Assembly: GCA_004322215.1 (NCBI GenBank)
Contig: SCSM01000044.1
Span: 1 to 64,000, forward strand
Direction of reading: 5' to 3'
Length of the DNA: 64,000 nt
Origin: Bacteroidota bacterium
GTDB lineage: Bacteria; Bacteroidota; Ignavibacteria; Kapaibacteriales; UBA2268
In this document: in pieces, positions 9,702-19,420 of the stretch
How positions within the stretch are numbered: the first letter of the stretch is position 1
Layout: every line of letters begins with the position of its first letter
Program-made: the position numbers and the translations under genes
The notes under the pieces: generated by a model
Databases searched by the model: none
The model's input: the letters and a program-made list of their open reading frames with translations, nothing else
What the model was told of the DNA's origin: nothing

Positions 9702-11168
9702 TTATGATGATTGATGTTTCTCTTTAATTTTGAAGTAAGATAATTTTGCATAATGCCTGAATTCATTAAGGTCCTTATCACTAATCAAAGGAGTCAAATC
9801 ATATTTATATTCTGCTTCCTTTAATGGATTTAAATACAGAGCAATCCCGTAATAAAATGCAGAGCGTCTTACAGAATCGAGCTTAGCATAAGTTTTTGCA
9901 AGCCAGTAATATCCATCGGGCCAATCGTGAGCAAATTTTATCGTATTTTCAAATGCCGATTTGGCTTCTGAATATTCGCAATTTTCATAATATGTGATAC
10001 CGATGTCATACCAAATTTCGGCATTGTACGGCTCTAATTCTGTTACTCTATAATAGCACTCGATTGCTTCAGTGTACCTGCCCTGGTTATATAATAAGTC
10101 ACCCTTTGCATACCATATATCGGGATTCTTTTTTTGTATTTCAATTGCTGCATTATAATCCTCAAGTGCTCTTGGGAAATCCTCGAGTGCATCGTAACAT
10201 ATTCCCCTGCCGAAAAAAGATTGGTAATGTCTCGGATTCAATACTAATGCATTAGTGAATATATTAATGGCTTTCGAATAATAGCCAAGGTCACCGTAAA
10301 TGCTTGCCAGGTTATGCAGAGTATCTACATCAGCAGGTTCTAGCGTTAATGCTTCATTATAGCTTTCTATTGCTTCCTTGACTTTACCGAGACTGGCATA
10401 CGAGTTTCCACGATTATGCAATGCAAGGAAAAAATCTTTTTTGATTGCTAAAACAGTGTCGTAACACTCGATTGCCTGATGATACTTTTCAATAGTATGA
10501 AGTATTACACCTTTATTATGCCAAAGTGCAAAATCGAAAGGTGAATCGTCAATTGATTTATCATAATACAATAAAGCATTTTCATAGTTTGATATTGAAT
10601 GATAACAAAAAGCAAGTTCCTGGAGACAATCATGTTTCAACTCGTTCGAACCTTCCAATAGCAAATATATTTTTATGGCATCCTTGTATTTTCTTTCTGA
10701 TTGCAATATATATGCCTTCTGAAATAAGAGGTCTTCGTTGCCGGGTTCATTGAGCATAGCAATCTCAATGCATTTCAATGCCTCATCTGTTTTATGAAGT
10801 TGGTTTAATGTAACTGATTTGTGAAACAGTGCTTCTGTATCTTTAGGATTGATTGATAAAATTTTATCGAGAATATCAAGTGCTTCTTCATAATTTTCAA
10901 GGTTATTCATTATCATACTCATCTTTAGATGGGCATCAGTGGAGTATGGTTCGAACTCAATCCATAGCTTACATAGTTCGAGTGCAATAGGAAATTTTTC
11001 CTTTTCGATGCAATACTCGACTAATACTTCGAGCTGTTCAGGGTCGGGAACCGAACTTCTGTTTAATTTTCCGCTTTTAAGTGCATGAGTTATATTTAAA
11101 AGCTGCCGTTCCAAATCCTCAGGATTCGGACCTTTTTCAAAATCATCCATGTAATCTGCTAAGCTCAT
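9702..11168 (-). CDS. Tetratricopeptide repeat protein
   Basis: The 488-residue soluble protein is almost wholly TPR: from about residue 40 onward at least ten 34-residue helix pairs can be read, with typical A/G-x-x-x-A and P-x-x-x-A spacing (for example ALEDYNAAIEIQKKNPDIWY). There is no signal peptide or membrane helix. It is likely a cytoplasmic scaffold for protein interactions; the partner is unknown. The start is ATG 11168. It lies downstream of a terminator that ends the neighbouring small membrane-protein gene, so it is probably transcribed separately. Confidence 0.85.
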   Translation of the reverse strand: MSLADYMDDFEKGPNPEDLERQLLNITHALKSGKLNRSSVPDPEQLEVLVEYCIEKEKFPIALELCKLWIEFEPYSTDAHLKMSMIMNNLENYEEALDILDKILSINPKDTEALFHKSVTLNQLHKTDEALKCIEIAMLNEPGNEDLLFQKAYILQSERKYKDAIKIYLLLEGSNELKHDCLQELAFCYHSISNYENALLYYDKSIDDSPFDFALWHNKGVILHTIEKYHQAIECYDTVLAIKKDFFLALHNRGNSYASLGKVKEAIESYNEALTLEPADVDTLHNLASIYGDLGYYSKAINIFTNALVLNPRHYQSFFGRGICYDALEDFPRALEDYNAAIEIQKKNPDIWYAKGDLLYNQGRYTEAIECYYRVTELEPYNAEIWYDIGITYYENCEYSEAKSAFENTIKFAHDWPDGYYWLAKTYAKLDSVRRSAFYYGIALYLNPLKEAEYKYDLTPLISDKDLNEFRHYAKLSYFKIKEKHQSS

Positions 11169-11255
11169 GCTAATAAAATAATATATTTTACTTTAATTTA
11201 ATATAACATTTGCAATATAAGTATCTTTAAAATATTATTATCCACAAATTTTTAC

Positions 11256-11285
11256 AAAAAAAATGCCGTCTAAACGGCATTTTTA
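11256..11285 (-). terminator. Rho-independent terminator after the small membrane protein
   Basis: The stem aaaaatgccgt / acggcattttt with a 4-base loop (ctaa) lies directly after the stop codon at 11286, with an eight-base U run on the minus-strand transcript. Confidence 0.85.
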
Positions 11286-11681
11286 TTAATAGCTTCTTAA
11301 AAAAGCCGTCCCAGCAACTAAGAAAACAATTATAATAATAAGTATATAAAGTCCTATCAATACAAGATAAATCAGAATTAAAACTTTATATATGAAAAAA
11401 AATCTTGATTGCTTTTCAATTGCCTGGTGAAGAAACATAGGGTCATTGTTATATGAATAACTTTTAAATGCGTCAGAAGACTCCCTTAATCTCATTCCTG
11501 CAAATATCACAGGTATTCCTATAGCAGCACCTATGATTGTAATACAGGAAATTGCACCTCCAATAATTGCAATAATGCCGAGGAAATTCATATCCCTGCT
11601 CATTTTTACAATTAAAGCACTAAATGCTGCTTCTACAACTAAATTTTGTTGTTGATAACCTTGCTGAGTCACATCTGACAT
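11286..11681 (-). CDS. Small integral membrane protein of unknown function
   Basis: This 131-residue protein has a cytoplasmic-looking N-terminus, a long hydrophobic stretch (about residues 32-65, Ile/Gly/Ala-rich, possibly a helical hairpin), a polar middle (RLRESSDAFKSYSYNNDP) and a second hydrophobic stretch (about 93-127). It resembles DUF5362-type small membrane proteins, but I cannot assign a function. The start is well supported by a strong Shine-Dalgarno (gaggagggg) just before ATG. A terminator follows directly, so it is probably monocistronic. Confidence 0.75.
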   Translation of the reverse strand: MSDVTQQGYQQQNLVVEAAFSALIVKMSRDMNFLGIIAIIGGAISCITIIGAAIGIPVIFAGMRLRESSDAFKSYSYNNDPMFLHQAIEKQSRFFFIYKVLILIYLVLIGLYILIIIIVFLVAGTAFLRSY

Positions 11682-11789
11682 ACACCCCTCCTCATATTAA
11701 TTATGAAATTAGAATAAAAGAAATTTAATTTATTATAATTTATCCGATTATAAATTATTCAAATCAAAATAATATAATTTTAAAGGTTT

Positions 11790-13988
11790 CTATATTTTAA
11801 CTTCGTTCAACGGCAATGTAATCTGAACGATATTCATATTGTCCGGTTCTAACGAATCAATTGTCATTGTTCCGTTTAAAATTCTTATATTCGAAGCAGC
11901 TACAGCCAGATTAAACAAAATATCATTTTTATCTTCTTTCAATGCTTCGAATATGGAGTCTTTGTGCTCTTTATATAATTTAATCATATCATTCAACAAT
12001 TGATTCGATTCGCATATTAGCTGTATGTCTGTTACACCTTCGTAAGTATTCTCAGCTGAAGAAATCTGGAATTTAATGCTCGTGGAATTTATCGAGAGGG
12101 TTCCGAACAAATTAATAAATGTTTCGGCAAGTAAATTCACATTTGCAACTGCAGTTGAGCTTTTTACATCATCTGCCAGATTAAAATTCACAGAAATGTC
12201 AGGTGTATTAATTTCCTTGAAGCTTTTTATTGCTGAATTTAATACAAATAATAATGATACTCTCGATATATCTTTTCCTGACTGGTCACCCTTAACTACT
12301 TCAATCAGGTCAGATGTAAATGAAAACAAGTCTTCCGAACTTTCATTCGCAAGCTGAAGATAGCTGTCATGTTCTGCCTGGTCATCATAAGCTTTTTGTG
12401 TTAATAGCTGTATATAACCAATTATTGAGGTAATCGAATTACGAAGTTTATGACTAAGTTTTATGATAAAATAATTACGGGTTTCATTAGTTTCACGAGT
12501 GTACTGTTCCACTACCTCAATTTGTTTTGTTCTTATCCTTGCCTCTTCTTCGGCAAGTTTTTCAAGTGTTACATCTCTACCGATTGAATAAATTAGTGAA
12601 TCTTTTTTTGAAACAGTAAAACTGAAATTCAGCCATTTATTACCTGATTCTCTGGTATCCATTAGTAAATCAAGACGCGTTGTGAAATCATCATCATAAG
12701 AATTTACAGAATCAAACATCTCCCGCAATTCTATTCCGTCAATACATAAAGAATTTATGTTCTTACCTATCATCTCATCTGGTTGGTATCCGAATACAGC
12801 CACAGAAGCAGGATTCATTGATTTCCAGAATCCGCTAAAATCCATCACTGCAATTATATCATTAGAAGTATCAAGAATTCTTCTTTGTGAACGGGTCATT
12901 CTTTCTGCCAAATCAATTGCTATTGCTTTCCTCGTTGTCGTAACAAGAACGAATCCGAATAACACAAAGCTCAAAACCAATGAAATTACGAATGATAAAA
13001 TCGGAAGTATCTGCTGAAATTGTCCGCCGAAATTAGGGATGGTGGCAAACCTGACTTTTATTTCCCTATCAGCGATTTTAAGTGTTTTCTCTGCTTTTAA
13101 TTCCGGATTTGATGTTTTCATCAATCCGAAATTTTTCGATGAATAAATCGTTTCTTCATTACCTTTAAAATCTGTATCTACAAATTCAAACATAATACTG
13201 GTATCGCTGGGAACTTCTTCCCTTAATGCATCAGTAAAAAATTCCTTTGAATTTAATTCAAGAATAACTACTCCTTCAAAAAAATCGGTGTTATACCCGA
13301 AAGCCCCTAAACTGCCTTTCTTGTGAACAATCGGAGACACAAGAAATATTTCGTTTGTATCGGGCCTGATAAACTTAAAAACAGGGGTTGCTATCATTTT
13401 ATTTTGTTTTTGGGCTTTTGTTATTGCATCGTAAGTAATCTGATTCGTTGCAAAATCATAACCACTGATATGCATATTCTTTTCAGATGGTACTATAAAC
13501 GCAGCAGGCATGTAAAATTCCCTATTCCCAACAGGATAGACCTTGTAATCATACAAACCCTGGGATTGTGTAAAATGTATATGTTCGGCTAATAGTGAAC
13601 TGTCTATTTTAGGTACGTACATCAAGCTTATTATCGAAGAATAAGTTTTAACAGGTACTGAACCATACAGCACAAAATAGTCTCTTACAACCTGAACAAG
13701 ATTATCATATAATCCTCTCATTGATTGCAATACCTGATAAGAATTTTGTACTTTTAGTTCGACTCTTGACATAACTGAACTGTTTGCTTTATCGAACGCT
13801 GCTGTTTTATCTGACTGAACTTTGTCAGCAACAAAAATCCAAATGAACACACTTAGAACTAAAAACAAAATCAAAACAATGAAAGCAGGATATGTTTTCT
13901 TTAAATCGAAAACTATCTTCCTTTGTGAAGCTGCCTGCTTTAAAATGGATTCATAAGATGATTCTGTGAAATTTTGACTTTTTGACAT
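11790..13988 (-). CDS. CHASE-PAS sensor histidine kinase-like protein with degenerate ATPase region
   Basis: The 732-residue membrane protein has a first membrane helix at about 32-53, a periplasmic CHASE domain (about 90-300, with YPVGNREFYMPAAFIVP and GYDFATNQITYDAI), a second helix at about 328-352, a PAS domain (about 372-480) and a HisKA-like region with LSHKLRNSITSIIGY near residue 512. The last 170 residues sit where an HATPase_c domain should be, but no DxGxG, N-box or GxGxG motif can be seen. Either the ATPase is very divergent or this protein only binds signals and dimerises. A stand-alone receiver gene lies directly upstream on the same strand (69-bp gap) and may be its partner. 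Confidence 0.8.
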   Translation of the reverse strand: MSKSQNFTESSYESILKQAASQRKIVFDLKKTYPAFIVLILFLVLSVFIWIFVADKVQSDKTAAFDKANSSVMSRVELKVQNSYQVLQSMRGLYDNLVQVVRDYFVLYGSVPVKTYSSIISLMYVPKIDSSLLAEHIHFTQSQGLYDYKVYPVGNREFYMPAAFIVPSEKNMHISGYDFATNQITYDAITKAQKQNKMIATPVFKFIRPDTNEIFLVSPIVHKKGSLGAFGYNTDFFEGVVILELNSKEFFTDALREEVPSDTSIMFEFVDTDFKGNEETIYSSKNFGLMKTSNPELKAEKTLKIADREIKVRFATIPNFGGQFQQILPILSFVISLVLSFVLFGFVLVTTTRKAIAIDLAERMTRSQRRILDTSNDIIAVMDFSGFWKSMNPASVAVFGYQPDEMIGKNINSLCIDGIELREMFDSVNSYDDDFTTRLDLLMDTRESGNKWLNFSFTVSKKDSLIYSIGRDVTLEKLAEEEARIRTKQIEVVEQYTRETNETRNYFIIKLSHKLRNSITSIIGYIQLLTQKAYDDQAEHDSYLQLANESSEDLFSFTSDLIEVVKGDQSGKDISRVSLLFVLNSAIKSFKEINTPDISVNFNLADDVKSSTAVANVNLLAETFINLFGTLSINSTSIKFQISSAENTYEGVTDIQLICESNQLLNDMIKLYKEHKDSIFEALKEDKNDILFNLAVAASNIRILNGTMTIDSLEPDNMNIVQITLPLNEVKI

Positions 13989-14057
13989 ATCACATCATTT
14001 GTATGTTAATAATTTATTTTAATTTTATACGAATTTGTAAGGATAATTAAATTATCA

Positions 14058-14450
14058 TTACATTTTCTGTTTTTTATTTTCAATAATTTGTTTAACCAAA
14101 TTGGCAAAAGTAGTCGTATCGACCGGCTTGGAAATATAATCGTCAAAACCAATTGCTAAATACTTTTCTCTGTCCGACGGATGAGCAAAACCTGTAACTG
14201 CGATAACAGGAACTCTCCCTCCATCCGGCTGATTTCTTATTACACTTAATATTTCGGTACCGTTCATATCGGGTAATAATATATCCACAATAATACATAA
14301 TGCAGAATTTGTATTCAACCAATCAACTGCAGTTTTACCATCCTCAAATTCCTGAATCTGGTAACCTGCTTTATTCAATAAAATGCCAAACATCTTCCTG
14401 ATGGCTTTATTATCTTCAATCAAACATATCGGGTTATTTGCTGTACTCAT
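14058..14450 (-). CDS. Stand-alone response regulator receiver protein
   Basis: The 130-residue protein is a CheY-like receiver domain with nothing added. The acidic pair is at Glu12-Asp13 (LIEDN), the phosphoacceptor Asp56 is in IIVDILLPDMNG, Thr86 in VTGFA and Lys108 in ISKPV, so phosphorylation should be possible. There is no output domain, so it probably acts by protein contact. The atta-gggat Shine-Dalgarno-like sequence precedes ATG 14450. It lies upstream of, and on the same strand as, the CHASE kinase-like gene, which is the obvious candidate partner. Confidence 0.9.
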   Translation of the reverse strand: MSTANNPICLIEDNKAIRKMFGILLNKAGYQIQEFEDGKTAVDWLNTNSALCIIVDILLPDMNGTEILSVIRNQPDGGRVPVIAVTGFAHPSDREKYLAIGFDDYISKPVDTTTFANLVKQIIENKKQKM

Positions 14451-14573
14451 ATCAATCCCTAAATTACTTTAAAACTAACTATTAATAATACATCAATTAA
14501 ATTTTAATTTCTAAATTATTTTATTCACACACTTATTAATATTATTAAAATAACAAAAATGGTGTAAAATTTA

Positions 14574-15956
14574 TTACTGAACAATCATTATTTCTACTCT
14601 TCTGTTACGTTTTCTTCCTTCTTCATTCCTGTTATCACCAACCGGAACACGTGCGCCGTCCCCTCTCGGGAATAACCTTCCTTTCGATATTCCCCTGCTG
14701 ACCAAATACTGCACGACCTGATTGGCTCTGTCTTCGGAACGTTTTTGGTTCTGCGAAAAGGTTCCCTGGTCATCTGAATGGCCAACAATACGTACAGTTG
14801 AACTTGGATTTGCTTTCAAATATTCCGCTACATTGTCCAGATATTCCCTGGCATCTCCTGTCAGAGAAGTAGAAGCAGAACTCGGGAAGAAATATGTTTT
14901 TCTCTGACCGGCTCTGATGGTAATCTTTCTCTGTGGCTCTGTCGTAGTATTTACCTTTTCTACAACGTCAATAGTGGATTTCTCCGCAACTTCCTCACTT
15001 ACCTGTGAACGTTCCACCGGTTTTGCTTCATAAGCAAGCAATACCTCATCAACTCCTCCGAAGAATGGTCCGTTTTCTCGTCTCGATGTGGCGTAAGCAT
15101 CAGGAGGTGGTTTATAATTAGCATCGAACATCAAAGTATCCTTTGTTACTTCATCCGGACCAAGCTTGATAAACAAACCGATTTTTGCGTATAGCTGATT
15201 TCTCGATGAATTGAAATTTGACATCACATTTGTCCCTCCATTCAAGGTAATATAGGGACTAAATAGCAATCTGAACTTATGATTTATATCTGCTACTAAA
15301 AATTCATAAGCGATACCGAAATGAAATCCAATCCTGATTTTTGTATTAGTCATCAAATTTCTTCTTTCCTGGTCAATATTACCCGTATTTTGAAATTTAA
15401 GTTTATTAACCAATTTTGACGATATGCAATAATCAAAATCTAAACCACCTAAAGCATAGAATCCAGGAGCACTAAAATTATATCTTGCTGATGGAGAAAC
15501 GGATATATAATTGAAATCAGTTATTGCTTCATATTCCTCGTGTGTAGAATCTTCACTTGGGTCTGTCACTGCACTTCCTCTCCTGAAATCAATCAATTGC
15601 AAAGACAATGATGCTCCCCAATCAGAACCTTTCGGATTCCACTCTCCAAATATTCCTGCCATATATCCGCTTCCGGAACCTGAAGGGAAATTTATAAGCG
15701 AATCTGGAAAGGGAATTGTAGCTTCATAAACATGTTCAGTTAACGGCAGTTTCAATTTACCGAAATAATAATTACCGCTGTATCCCACATTAGCACCAAA
15801 CCACCAGTCTCCAAGACCTCTGTTAATAACCAAAGTATCTTTGGAGGGTAATGGTATAATTTCCCTGAAATCGCCCATATTCTGAGAAATCAAAGGCAAT
15901 TTCAAAAGCAGATAAAATAATATTATTACAATTACTTTTATTCTAACCATTCTCAT
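14574..15956 (-). CDS. OmpA-family outer membrane protein
   Basis: The 460-residue exported protein has an N-terminal signal peptide (hydrophobic residues about 6-24, ending LISQN), a beta-rich middle that looks like an outer-membrane barrel (about 30-280), a linker with proline and charged residues, and a C-terminal OmpA peptidoglycan-binding domain (about 345-460). The domain shows VRIVGHSDDQGTFSQNQKRS, the ANQVVQYL helix, and the closing NRRVEIMIV. It should tether the outer membrane to peptidoglycan through meso-diaminopimelate. It is the last gene of the minus-strand surface-protein region, 133 bp after the WD40 gene. Confidence 0.88.
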   Translation of the reverse strand: MRMVRIKVIVIILFYLLLKLPLISQNMGDFREIIPLPSKDTLVINRGLGDWWFGANVGYSGNYYFGKLKLPLTEHVYEATIPFPDSLINFPSGSGSGYMAGIFGEWNPKGSDWGASLSLQLIDFRRGSAVTDPSEDSTHEEYEAITDFNYISVSPSARYNFSAPGFYALGGLDFDYCISSKLVNKLKFQNTGNIDQERRNLMTNTKIRIGFHFGIAYEFLVADINHKFRLLFSPYITLNGGTNVMSNFNSSRNQLYAKIGLFIKLGPDEVTKDTLMFDANYKPPPDAYATSRRENGPFFGGVDEVLLAYEAKPVERSQVSEEVAEKSTIDVVEKVNTTTEPQRKITIRAGQRKTYFFPSSASTSLTGDAREYLDNVAEYLKANPSSTVRIVGHSDDQGTFSQNQKRSEDRANQVVQYLVSRGISKGRLFPRGDGARVPVGDNRNEEGRKRNRRVEIMIVQ

Positions 15957-16089
15957 TTTCTATTTATTAATATTGAATTATTTAATTTCATTTATAATCC
16001 AACATTTTACTATTTCAAATTTATGTTTTTTTTCATAACAATAATATTTCAGATTAAATAATTTACTAATATTATAATTTTTTATTTAA

Positions 16090-18015
16090 TTACCTAACTA
16101 TAACAAAATATTTTAAATTAAATTCAGATGGAGCAATTAATACCAAAAAATAAATTCCGGGTTCCAAAAAGCCGGTATTTATGCTTAAATGTTGCAATCC
16201 GGCAGAAAAGTTTTTATCCAAAATATCATTAATAACATTACCTTTTTCATCATAAATCTTTAATATATGTCTGCCTTTTTCAAGAATATTCAAATCAATT
16301 TTCAATTCTGCTTCAGCCGGCTGAGGATAAACAGTCATAGCCAATGCCGATTTGGAGAATTGAATCTGCCTCGATGTATTTCCTTCACAAGTCGAGGATA
16401 ATGTTATTGAACCATCATCCTTATCAATATGATAATCATTACTGTTCAGTACTTTAAAATCAAGTATATTTAAATTACCCGAAATTTCCGAGCCAAATAA
16501 TGACAATGCGAGGAAATTTGCCAGTGTGTCGGATAATTGCTTTGAATTTACTAATATTATGGCAGTATCAACATTATTCATAGGCGATGCTGATACTGAT
16601 GAATCCCTGAAATCGAGAATCCGGCTTGGATACTCAAGCGTTAACTTATAATCAATAAACTTTTCTTGTGGCTTTGGAATGTCACTTAGTTCATCGGCTA
16701 ATAATTGCATCCTGAAAAATTCTCCTGTTTTGGAATAAATATCCGGTATCTTAACCTTCAATGGATATTTTACTATACTAACAATTGAATCTTCATAATG
16801 GTGCGGTTTAAAATTCTTCCACAGCTTAATCGAACCGTCACGACCTGCCGAAATTATGGTATCACTTGTACTGGAATATCCGCAGGAAAGGACTTGTGCA
16901 CCATGATTAATCGGAATCGTTGCTTCACTGCTGTTTTGGACATACCACTGTCTCATTGTACCATCAAGGGAACCTGAAAGTATAACTCTCTCGTCATTAT
17001 TATAGTTAACCTGTCGTATTTGCCCTGTATGCCCTTTCAGTGTATCAGTAATGATGCCGGTATTCATGTCGTAAATTCTAACAAGCCCGTCAACACAACC
17101 GGTAACCATATATTTATTATCACTCGAACATATTGAAGACCAGACAAGTCGGGAACCGCTTCTGTCCTCACTGTCGAATTTCCTGATTAATGATTCATTA
17201 ATAACATCATAAGCATAAATATCTCCGCTGTATGTCGAAAATAGAAGGATTGTTCCATCATTTGAAAATGAACATGTATATATATTTGAGTAATCATCAG
17301 AATGAAATGATGCAATTGTGTCTCCGGTTATAACTGAAAATAACATTAAATAACCGTCATAAGAACCAGCTTCAAATAAAGACATAGCAGGGTTTACGGC
17401 ACATGATTTTACAATATTTTGAAAATATCCTTTCCCAAAAATTAATGTAGTATGGTTAATTCTGTCCCATAATATTGCAGAAGAGTCAAAGGCAATAATA
17501 ATAGAATCAATGCCATGAAATTGATAAGCACCATATATATACTGGTTACTTAATTTTATTGAATCTATTACAGCTTTAGAAGAAATATCCCAAATTTTAA
17601 CAAGTGAATCCCCACCGGATGATAATGCAAATCTTCCATCGGCTGATAAACTGACAGTCCTAACCTCGGAATTATGAGCATTTGAAATTTCCCATAATAA
17701 TTCAGGGTCATCATTAATATCACTAACAATACGGAACTTTAATTTCAATGTATCTAATAACGGTATTTGCCAATTATAAAATTTTGTTGATAATGAATCG
17801 GCGATGAGTTGCCAACTACTACCTTCATTATTGGAATAAAATAGTGAAATGACAGAATTAAACTGTGCATTATTCCATTCTATTCTTGTTATTCTTCCGG
17901 TTAATAGAGTATCTGTAGGTCTTGGTCTTATAAAATTGACTTGAGAATATAAAAATGAAGTGCAAATGATTAAAAGTATAAAATAAATAATTCCCTTTAA
18001 TATTACATTTTTCAT
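16090..18015 (-). CDS. Secreted WD40-repeat protein with T9SS C-terminal sorting domain
   Basis: The 641-residue protein starts with a signal peptide (hydrophobic IIYFILLIICTSFLYS), then an Ig-like domain (about residues 25-95), then about seven WD40-type blades (for example DSLVKIWDISS, GLVRIYDMNTG and GTMRQWYVQ, with GHTGQIRQVNY in one repeat), a linker, and a type A T9SS sorting domain in the last 80 residues (VYPQPAEAELKIDL to KYFVIVR). It should be exported across the outer membrane by T9SS and attached or released. The WD40 propeller suggests protein binding. ATG 18015 is used; two earlier ATGs at 18039 and 18036 would add eight or seven residues. It is 30 bp from the preceding T9SS gene and probably in one operon with it. 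Confidence 0.85.
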   Translation of the reverse strand: MKNVILKGIIYFILLIICTSFLYSQVNFIRPRPTDTLLTGRITRIEWNNAQFNSVISLFYSNNEGSSWQLIADSLSTKFYNWQIPLLDTLKLKFRIVSDINDDPELLWEISNAHNSEVRTVSLSADGRFALSSGGDSLVKIWDISSKAVIDSIKLSNQYIYGAYQFHGIDSIIIAFDSSAILWDRINHTTLIFGKGYFQNIVKSCAVNPAMSLFEAGSYDGYLMLFSVITGDTIASFHSDDYSNIYTCSFSNDGTILLFSTYSGDIYAYDVINESLIRKFDSEDRSGSRLVWSSICSSDNKYMVTGCVDGLVRIYDMNTGIITDTLKGHTGQIRQVNYNNDERVILSGSLDGTMRQWYVQNSSEATIPINHGAQVLSCGYSSTSDTIISAGRDGSIKLWKNFKPHHYEDSIVSIVKYPLKVKIPDIYSKTGEFFRMQLLADELSDIPKPQEKFIDYKLTLEYPSRILDFRDSSVSASPMNNVDTAIILVNSKQLSDTLANFLALSLFGSEISGNLNILDFKVLNSNDYHIDKDDGSITLSSTCEGNTSRQIQFSKSALAMTVYPQPAEAELKIDLNILEKGRHILKIYDEKGNVINDILDKNFSAGLQHLSINTGFLEPGIYFLVLIAPSEFNLKYFVIVR

Positions 18016-18045
18016 TATACATTTTACATTAATCATCATTAATAA

Positions 18046-19371
18046 TTATCTTATCAACTGTAATTTCACTACAGCACGAGAGATTTCGATTGACGGGTCT
18101 TCTATTGGATATGCAATGAAAATTACATCATATAAGCCCTGCGATGCATATTGTGAAGCTTTAAAATTATATTTGTGAGTCCCAACCGAAGTTTCAATTC
18201 CTGTAATCATTTCTCCTTTCTCATTCTTCAGCTTTTCCAATTCCCTGCCTTTAGCATCATAAACAGTTGCTGAAAGCATGACATTGTCTTCCAGGAATAC
18301 TTCAATTGTAGTTTGGTCGTTAAATGGGTTCGGATAAGGATGTGCCTTTGTAATAACAGCATTTGGAATGTGTGTACAACCCTGTGCAAGATAGCGTAGA
18401 GAATCGGAAAAAAAATTAACATAGTAGAGCCGGTAACAATAATCTGCTGAACGGTATTTAACAGTATCAAAACTGTAATCATATCTTTTACCTGGAGATT
18501 TTGTTCCAAGACCTATTAATCCTTTCTCGAGGTCACTCGGACCATCGAATCTTGCAATTGTTTGCCAAATGGCAGAGTCATTTGTATCAGAAACCCAGGG
18601 ACCCATCAATGCTCTTTGCAAAACGAAACCTAAATTATACGCTTCCTTTTTCGTTGACCACCAGATATGCACTCTTTTCTTTCCGGCATATTCGACAACA
18701 AAAGAATCGAGAATGAATTCGGGTTCAGGTGTGCTGTCAATGCGATATGATACAGTATTAAACATACCGTCATCCATTTCAACATTATCATTCTCATGAT
18801 ATTTAACAACACTTGGTGCAAGAAGCGAATCCTTGCTGATTTTATAAGCACATGCCTGGTAATAATATTGCGGATTAAGCCAGGAAAATGCTTTTGGAAT
18901 CATTTTACCAATTGATTTCGAAGCAAGCATAAACTGACCGATTAAAATTGTTGTATCTGTCGGAATTGGCTGTGCGAATACATATTCTTCAGGTCCTGCC
19001 ATCGTTATGCTAATCCTGCCCGGATATACGTTGGCTGTAATGTAGTAATCGGTAACAGGTAATTGTCCACCCCCTGAAAAAGTAGCAAGTTTGAATTCAC
19101 TCGACCCGGGAATATATTCAATAGTACAACTGTCCGGATGAATGGGGAAACTTGTATCTGAAATTGAAATCTCAAAAGTACAGTTGGCAAACCTGTCCCA
19201 TTTATCGGAGCTTCGTTTCAATCTCAGGTCAAACATAATCGTATCGGGCTTAACCTGGATTACATTATCTATTGTTACAATGCCAAGTGTATCTACGCTC
19301 TGTGCCTCAAGTTGAAAAAAGGTTAGAAAAAAAAATAAAGTTATAAATAATATGTATAAAATCTTTTTCAA
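18046..19371 (-). CDS. Secreted protein with cohesin-like N-terminal domain (tentative) and T9SS sorting domain
   Basis: The 441-residue protein begins at a TTG giving a clean signal peptide (Met-KKILYILFITLFFFL...), although an earlier TTG at 19392 would add seven residues. After the signal, about residues 30-165 form a beta-rich domain with a pattern like cohesin or similar beta-sandwich domains (FDLRLKRSSDKWDRFANCTF, then a GQFMLAS strand); this assignment is tentative. A second beta-rich region (about 220-350) resembles fibronectin-like domains before T9SS tails. The C-terminus has HPYPNPFNDQTTIEV and ends VVKLQLIR, a type A sorting domain. It follows the dockerin-bearing gene by about 50 bp and precedes the WD40 gene, probably one operon. 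Confidence 0.78.
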   Translation of the reverse strand: MKKILYILFITLFFFLTFFQLEAQSVDTLGIVTIDNVIQVKPDTIMFDLRLKRSSDKWDRFANCTFEISISDTSFPIHPDSCTIEYIPGSSEFKLATFSGGGQLPVTDYYITANVYPGRISITMAGPEEYVFAQPIPTDTTILIGQFMLASKSIGKMIPKAFSWLNPQYYYQACAYKISKDSLLAPSVVKYHENDNVEMDDGMFNTVSYRIDSTPEPEFILDSFVVEYAGKKRVHIWWSTKKEAYNLGFVLQRALMGPWVSDTNDSAIWQTIARFDGPSDLEKGLIGLGTKSPGKRYDYSFDTVKYRSADYCYRLYYVNFFSDSLRYLAQGCTHIPNAVITKAHPYPNPFNDQTTIEVFLEDNVMLSATVYDAKGRELEKLKNEKGEMITGIETSVGTHKYNFKASQYASQGLYDVIFIAYPIEDPSIEISRAVVKLQLIR

Positions 19372-19420
19372 ATCAGTATTTAATAAAATCAAAAAATTGA
19401 TTAAATAAATAAATTAGTAA

